Of a stretch of 10,695 nt of DNA, positions 7,036-10,695 are shown piece after piece. Within the stretch, counting starts at the first letter, position 1. Each line of letters starts with the position of its first letter. The notes below the pieces were generated by a model, which had not been told where the DNA came from, did no database searches, and saw only the letters and a program-made list of their open reading frames with translations. This DNA is from Candidatus Latescibacterota bacterium. Lineage in GTDB: Bacteria; JAAXHH01; JABIQT01. Position numbers and translations under genes: made by a program. Location: contig JABIQT010000176.1 in NCBI GenBank assembly GCA_018667995.1, positions 1 through 10,695 on the forward strand, given 5' to 3'.

Positions 7036-7350
7036 ATGGCGCAGACCGTTGTCGGCTGGTTATTTATCTTCCTTGGCATCATTGGGATTTTCTTGCCTAT
7101 ATTACAGGGCATACTCTTCCTGGTAATCGGCCTGATGCTGCTAGCTCCCCATTACGCCTTCGCCCAGTCACTCCTGCATAAGGCCGAATCGAAATACCCT
7201 GATGAATACGCCAAGATGATGGATGTGCAGGACCGTCTCATGGCCAACAAGCCACTGATGGCTGCTGGGATTCTTGTATTGGCGATACTTCTGGTGGTGG
7301 GAGTGTACTATGCTGTGGCTGCGATAACGGCACTATCAAGCGGGACTTAG
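7036..7350 (+). CDS. Small membrane protein, DUF454/PGPGW-like
   Basis: A 104-residue protein with two hydrophobic blocks. Residues about 4-40 form a long segment with a central FLPILQG turn, probably a hairpin of two helices. Residues about 73-97 form a third helix. Between them lies a charged loop (HKAESKYPDEYAKMMDVQDR) that should face the cytosol or lie along the membrane. The layout GIIGIFLP...GILFLVIGLMLLA resembles the small inner-membrane families DUF454 and PGPGW, neither of which has a settled function, although the PGPGW motif itself is absent. No Shine-Dalgarno is obvious before ATG 7036, and no better in-frame start is seen. It is the last gene of the plus-strand run and ends 45 nt from the convergent DUF1854 gene. 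Confidence 0.7.
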   Translation: MAQTVVGWLFIFLGIIGIFLPILQGILFLVIGLMLLAPHYAFAQSLLHKAESKYPDEYAKMMDVQDRLMANKPLMAAGILVLAILLVVGVYYAVAAITALSSGT

Positions 7351-7353
7351 GGA

Positions 7354-7382
7354 AGGCCCACTCGTGATCTGGGGGGTGGCCT
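7354..7382. terminator. Possible weak hairpin between convergent genes
   Basis: AGGCC(C)AC at 7354-7361 can pair with GTGGCCT at 7376-7382 with one bulged C and a 14-nt loop. It lies in the 45-nt gap between two converging genes, where a bidirectional terminator is expected. There is no T-tract on either strand, so the call is weak. Confidence 0.2.
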
Positions 7383-7395
7383 GATGCGTAAGGTG

Positions 7396-7902
7396 CTAGA
7401 TCATTCTCCGAATGAATCCTCGACTTCTTCGATCCAAATTCTGCAGGTCTTTGATCTCAAATCGATTGCCGTGCGCGTCTGATATGATAAACCTATCAGG
7501 GGAAACCTCTACGATGTGTTCTCTGATACCGTTAAAACTGATTGAAACGGCGCCACGATCAGTCATACCCTCTATCAGTGTACGACCTGCTGAATTCTCA
7601 GCTCGGTCCAGCCGGGTGATTTGTGGGGTGAAATACCGCCAGCTGAGTTCCTCTTCTAAGATGGTCCGAGTTTTTTCCTCCAACCCATTGAGCGTCTCAA
7701 CCATACCAATGTAAGTCTCTTCCAAGTCGAAGAAGGATATGAATTTGTTTTCGTCTGACAGTGGAAACGCCCGGTAAACTCGCACTGGCCCCCACAGTTT
7801 ATCAGCCTCGCTCAAATAGGGAAAACCGTGATCGCCCCGATCAAGTTTCAGATCCTCCGGATTCAGGAAGATTTGGTTCCGGCGTTCCAGTGTGTCGGTC
7901 AT
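7396..7902 (-). CDS. DUF1854 family protein, partner of the adjacent ABC transporter
   Basis: A 168-residue soluble protein with no signal peptide or membrane segment. It carries features of DUF1854: an N-terminal FLNPEDLKLDRG stretch, GPVRVYRAFPLSDENKFISFFD in the middle (split here as GPVRVYRAFP and DENKFISFFD), ELSWRYFTPQITR, and a C-terminal DAHGNRFEIKDLQNLDRRSR. The family's biochemical function is not established. In other bacteria DUF1854 genes commonly follow a long ABC transporter gene, sometimes near cyanophycin genes (recalled from annotation practice, not testable here). Its ATG (7902-7900) overlaps the transporter's TGA (7901-7899) as ATGA, so the two are probably translationally coupled and made in fixed proportion. 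GGGG at 7911-7914 lies 8 nt upstream and can serve as ribosome site. A regulatory or accessory subunit for the transporter is a reasonable inference. Confidence 0.82.
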   Translation of the reverse strand: MTDTLERRNQIFLNPEDLKLDRGDHGFPYLSEADKLWGPVRVYRAFPLSDENKFISFFDLEETYIGMVETLNGLEEKTRTILEEELSWRYFTPQITRLDRAENSAGRTLIEGMTDRGAVSISFNGIREHIVEVSPDRFIISDAHGNRFEIKDLQNLDRRSRGFIRRMI

Positions 7903-10091
7903 CCTATGATCCCCACGAGGCTGGAGACATTATGGTGAAGTTGCACAAGCTGGAAATATTCACCCTCTCGTGCCATCAACTCGTCATGCGTTCCCAATTC
8001 CACAGGACGGCCCTGTTTCAGCACCAGTAGCCGATCGGCATCTCTCAATGTCGATAGCCTGTGGGCTATGGCGAAGGTAGTCCGTCCCTCCATCAGGCGT
8101 CCCAGGGCTTCTTGGATCTTCTTTTCGGTTTCCAGGTCCAGGGCCGAAGTGGGTTCATCCAGGATAAGAATTCGCGGATCATGCAGGATGGCTCTGGCTA
8201 TGGCAATCCTTTGTCTTTCGCCGCCTGAGAGCCGGCCGCCTCTCTCGCCTACTAAGGTATCGTAGCCATCTGGAAGTTTCAGGATGAATTCATGGGCATT
8301 CGCATTGATGGCTGCCTCGATGAGCCGGTCGCGCTCTACATCCGGATTCCCGTAGGCGATGTTGTCCGAAACGCTGCCGGCGAATAGAAATGGGTCCTGC
8401 TCCACATAACCGATCTGCCTTCGCAGATCTGTGAGTCGCATCTGTCGGATATCGATACCATCTATAAGAATGGCACCCTCGTCTACCGTATAAAAGCGGC
8501 AAAGCAGCTTGATGAAAGTCGATTTTCCCGCACCGCTGTGCCCCACCAGGCCAATCATCTCTCCCGGCTCAATGGTAACATCAAGATCCTGAAGGACCGG
8601 TTGATGTGCCAGGTAACCAAACATGACATTCCGGAATTCCACTCTACCCTCGATATGTGGGTCTACAACGGCGCCCTCCGGTTCATACGTTTCTGCTGGA
8701 CTGTCTATTACCTCAAAAGTACGGGTGATCGCAGTCATCATTTCCGGAATCCAGTCAGCCATACTGGTGAGGTACTGGACCGGCCCGTAGAACATGGCCA
8801 GATATCCGAAGAACAGAATCAGGGTGCCCAACGTCATAGTGCCCTGTTGCACCTGTTGCCCGCCAAACCACCAGACGAGCAGTCCACCAATGGATACAAC
8901 AAAGGCGAGAATTGGACGTACTGTCCTGGATCTTACGTGGATGTTGCGCTCTGATTCGAAGACTTTCTCGTTCTCATCGTGCATACGCTCGGACTGGCGT
9001 TGCTCCTGAGCAAAGATCTTCACCACTCTGATACCTGAGAGCGAGTCAGTGATCTGTTCGAAGAAGGTTGCCCAACGATCCCACGACTTGCCGTAATACC
9101 ATGCCAGATACTTCTCAATCTTGACGGATGCTACTACTATTATTGGTATGGGCGCCAGTACGAGGATCGCCAGTTGCCAGTTCATAGCGAAAAGTACAGC
9201 TGACATCCCGATGACCATCAGTCCCTGCTGAATGAGCTGAGGCGCGAAGTCTATCCAGAAGTAATGTATTGATTTCGCATCGCGGGCAATCCGAGCCATC
9301 AGACCGCCAGACTGCTGAGTATCATAGTATTTGAGCGGTAGCAATTGGAGCACTCTGAGGAGTTCGGATCGGGCGTCAAACGCCAAACGGTCTCCCAGGG
9401 TACTCATCATCCTTCCACTCCAAATCTGCACGATCACATGCACAATTCGCGAAAGGACCAGGGCCAGAACCACAGGTACTAGCAGACCAAACTGATTCGG
9501 TACCGTCAGTACATCGTCTACCAGGATTTTCGTGAGATATGGTGGCAGCAAATCAATAATGGAGGCGACCATAGTGATCATCACGGCCGTAGTGAGCGTA
9601 CGCCAGTGTGGTCCACAGAATGCCCAGAGGCGGGAAAATGTCCGAAGGTGGGCCGCATGACTGGACCAGTCCGGTGGCGCCTCCTCTTCGATTATGGGGT
9701 ATCGGTCCCAGATATCGGATCGGTAGTTGGGGCCGCAGACGGCCTGCAGGCGTTCCACTGCATTGGAGAAATCATCTGCCACGGTATGGGTAAATCGTAG
9801 CAGTCGAAGGTCCTGGCCCGCTACAACCGTATGAAGCGCACTGACACCAGCCATAGGCTCGATGGAGATCTTGGTGATATCCGAAAGTGCGAAATTATGG
9901 AGGATCTCGCCACCGTGACCTACAGGCGCAATTACGAGCAAGCGTGACGTGGTGACAGCCAGAAATGTATCCGACATCCGCCCATCAGTGCCGACATCCG
10001 CGCGACAGGCGAACCGGGGAGGCCCGGCCTGTTTATGCTGGCTGTGAAGTATTCCGTGCAACGGTTCGGGAAACGTCTCCGTCATCAACAT
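7899..10091 (-). CDS. ABC exporter-type half-transporter (fused membrane and ATPase domains) with N-terminal extension
   Basis: A 730-residue protein, about 130-150 residues longer than ordinary 580-600-residue half-transporters. Residues 1-145 are an extra soluble domain with alternating beta strands (DTFLAVTTSRLLVIA, DITKISIEP) ending in a helix; this looks like a PH-like fold. Residues about 160-450 form the six-helix type I exporter membrane domain. The ATPase domain has Walker A GHSGAGKS (517-524), Q-loop Gln565, signature LSGGERQ (621-627), Walker B ILILDEP (641-647) and H-loop His677, all intact, so it should hydrolyse ATP. It probably works as a homodimer in the inner membrane. The substrate is unknown; the sequence resembles MsbA/multidrug exporters only in general. 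ATG 10091 is chosen because GGGAG lies 8 nt upstream; ATG 10085 is in frame two codons in. Only 3 nt separate it from the preceding gene's stop, and it overlaps the DUF1854 start. Confidence 0.93.
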   Translation of the reverse strand: MLMTETFPEPLHGILHSQHKQAGPPRFACRADVGTDGRMSDTFLAVTTSRLLVIAPVGHGGEILHNFALSDITKISIEPMAGVSALHTVVAGQDLRLLRFTHTVADDFSNAVERLQAVCGPNYRSDIWDRYPIIEEEAPPDWSSHAAHLRTFSRLWAFCGPHWRTLTTAVMITMVASIIDLLPPYLTKILVDDVLTVPNQFGLLVPVVLALVLSRIVHVIVQIWSGRMMSTLGDRLAFDARSELLRVLQLLPLKYYDTQQSGGLMARIARDAKSIHYFWIDFAPQLIQQGLMVIGMSAVLFAMNWQLAILVLAPIPIIVVASVKIEKYLAWYYGKSWDRWATFFEQITDSLSGIRVVKIFAQEQRQSERMHDENEKVFESERNIHVRSRTVRPILAFVVSIGGLLVWWFGGQQVQQGTMTLGTLILFFGYLAMFYGPVQYLTSMADWIPEMMTAITRTFEVIDSPAETYEPEGAVVDPHIEGRVEFRNVMFGYLAHQPVLQDLDVTIEPGEMIGLVGHSGAGKSTFIKLLCRFYTVDEGAILIDGIDIRQMRLTDLRRQIGYVEQDPFLFAGSVSDNIAYGNPDVERDRLIEAAINANAHEFILKLPDGYDTLVGERGGRLSGGERQRIAIARAILHDPRILILDEPTSALDLETEKKIQEALGRLMEGRTTFAIAHRLSTLRDADRLLVLKQGRPVELGTHDELMAREGEYFQLVQLHHNVSSLVGIIG

Positions 10092-10094
10092 TCA

Positions 10095-10695
10095 TTATTC
10101 TCCCGGAAACCGGTTGGGATACAGTAGACGAGATATTTCTTCTATCCCGAGCACGACTCGGGGGCCTGGTCGGCTGATCCAGTTGCCAGTCACTCCATAC
10201 ACCCGCTTCTTCCTTATCGCTTGAAGGTCCCGCCATCCCGGCATGGTTGCTGCGGTCGCCAAAATCTCTTTTGCTAATTCATCGCGGGATGCATTGCTGT
10301 CGGTGGTCACAAGGAGAACGTCGGGATCCTTTGAGACGATGTTCTCAAGACTGTAGACCCCCCATGCGCCTTCGGGCAGATCACTTGCTATATTGGCGCC
10401 TCCTGCTAATTCAAATATGTTACCAGTGAAGGATCCCGGGCCAGGTGTCCACTGTGATGGATATTTTGGGTTTCCAAGAAAGACCGAAACGCGTTGTTCT
10501 ATGGGAATACTGCTTACGCGCTGTGACACCCGATTAATCCGGTTTCTCAGATCATTGATAAGCTCGTCCCCCTGGGCTTCCCGACCCGTGAGACGGCCGA
10601 TTGTCGCAATGGCTTCAAGCACGCCGCCCACCGTTTGCGGATCCAGGACGAATACCGTGATACCCAGTTCCGTCAAACCTTTGATTACCTCTGCA
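10095..10695 (-). CDS. Periplasmic solute-binding protein of the BtuF/FepB (cobalamin/iron chelate) type, 5'-truncated
   Basis: The frame is open from the right edge of the window to TAA at 10097-10095, so the N-terminus, including any signal peptide, lies beyond the window; about 199 residues are seen. The visible part begins with AEVIKGLTELGITVFVLDP and TVGGVLEAIATIGRLTG, the linker-helix region joining the two lobes in class III binding proteins such as BtuF. The C-terminal lobe follows with VFLGNPKY, the aromatic loop WTPGPGSFTG, ELAGGANIA, YSLENIVSKDPDVLLVT, and the end segment WRDLQAIRKKRVYGV. These proteins capture cobalamin, haem or iron chelates in the periplasm and deliver them to a BtuCD-type importer. 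No such permease is in the window; it may lie to the right. The gene ends 3 nt before the exporter-type ABC gene, so they are probably co-transcribed. A TTG at 10676 is internal. Confidence 0.88.
   Translation of the reverse strand, partial: AEVIKGLTELGITVFVLDPQTVGGVLEAIATIGRLTGREAQGDELINDLRNRINRVSQRVSSIPIEQRVSVFLGNPKYPSQWTPGPGSFTGNIFELAGGANIASDLPEGAWGVYSLENIVSKDPDVLLVTTDSNASRDELAKEILATAATMPGWRDLQAIRKKRVYGVTGNWISRPGPRVVLGIEEISRLLYPNRFPGE
10100..10104 (-). promoter_or_regulatory. Ribosome binding site of the ABC transporter gene
   Basis: GGGAG on the minus strand lies 8 nt before ATG 10091, inside the last codons of the upstream gene. It favours 10091 over the in-frame ATG at 10085. Confidence 0.6.

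Noticed and set aside
8538-8954. 138-codon open frame on the plus strand
   Set aside because: It lies opposite the ABC transporter, whose motifs are all intact; the peptide has low-complexity mirror composition and no recognisable domain.

Overview
The window reads as chromosomal DNA from a free-living diderm bacterium, probably an uncultured lineage. The diderm call rests on an outer-membrane beta-barrel-like gene with a signal peptide and on a periplasmic-type solute-binding protein. Base composition is moderate and even across the window. There are no transposases, integrases, phage genes, tRNAs, rRNAs or CRISPR repeats. The gene mix would suit an FCB-group organism such as Gemmatimonadota or Latescibacterota, but this is a low-confidence impression from protein style.

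Layout, left to right. (A) 1-2991, plus strand: a tight three-gene enzyme run. It holds a zinc-dependent medium-chain alcohol/polyol dehydrogenase cut by the left edge, a fumarase/aspartase-superfamily lyase starting 1 nt after it, and a classical short-chain dehydrogenase. Together they look like part of a catabolic pathway for a small polyol, sugar acid or carboxylate, with the substrate unknown. (B) 3134-3730: an outer-membrane beta-barrel-like gene interrupted by one in-frame TAG. (C) 3731-4020: a 290-nt intergenic stretch with a 10-bp tandem repeat. (D) 4021-7350, plus strand: glgC (ADP-glucose pyrophosphorylase), then a csaA tRNA-binding/chaperone gene broken by one in-frame TGA and one frameshift, a PHP-domain metallohydrolase, a small TPR protein and a small membrane protein. 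(E) 10695-7396, minus strand, convergent with D: the C-terminal part of a BtuF/FepB-type solute-binding protein, an ABC exporter-type half-transporter with an unusual N-terminal extension, and a DUF1854 protein whose start codon overlaps the transporter stop (ATGA).

The most notable points are: csaA, whose two separate lesions only appear when reading frames are joined; the single-stop beta-barrel gene nearby; the ABC transporter plus DUF1854 pair, which looks like a dedicated two-component unit; and the uncharacterised dehydrogenase-lyase-SDR module. I see no convincing wholly new system. The transporter/DUF1854 unit is the closest thing to one.
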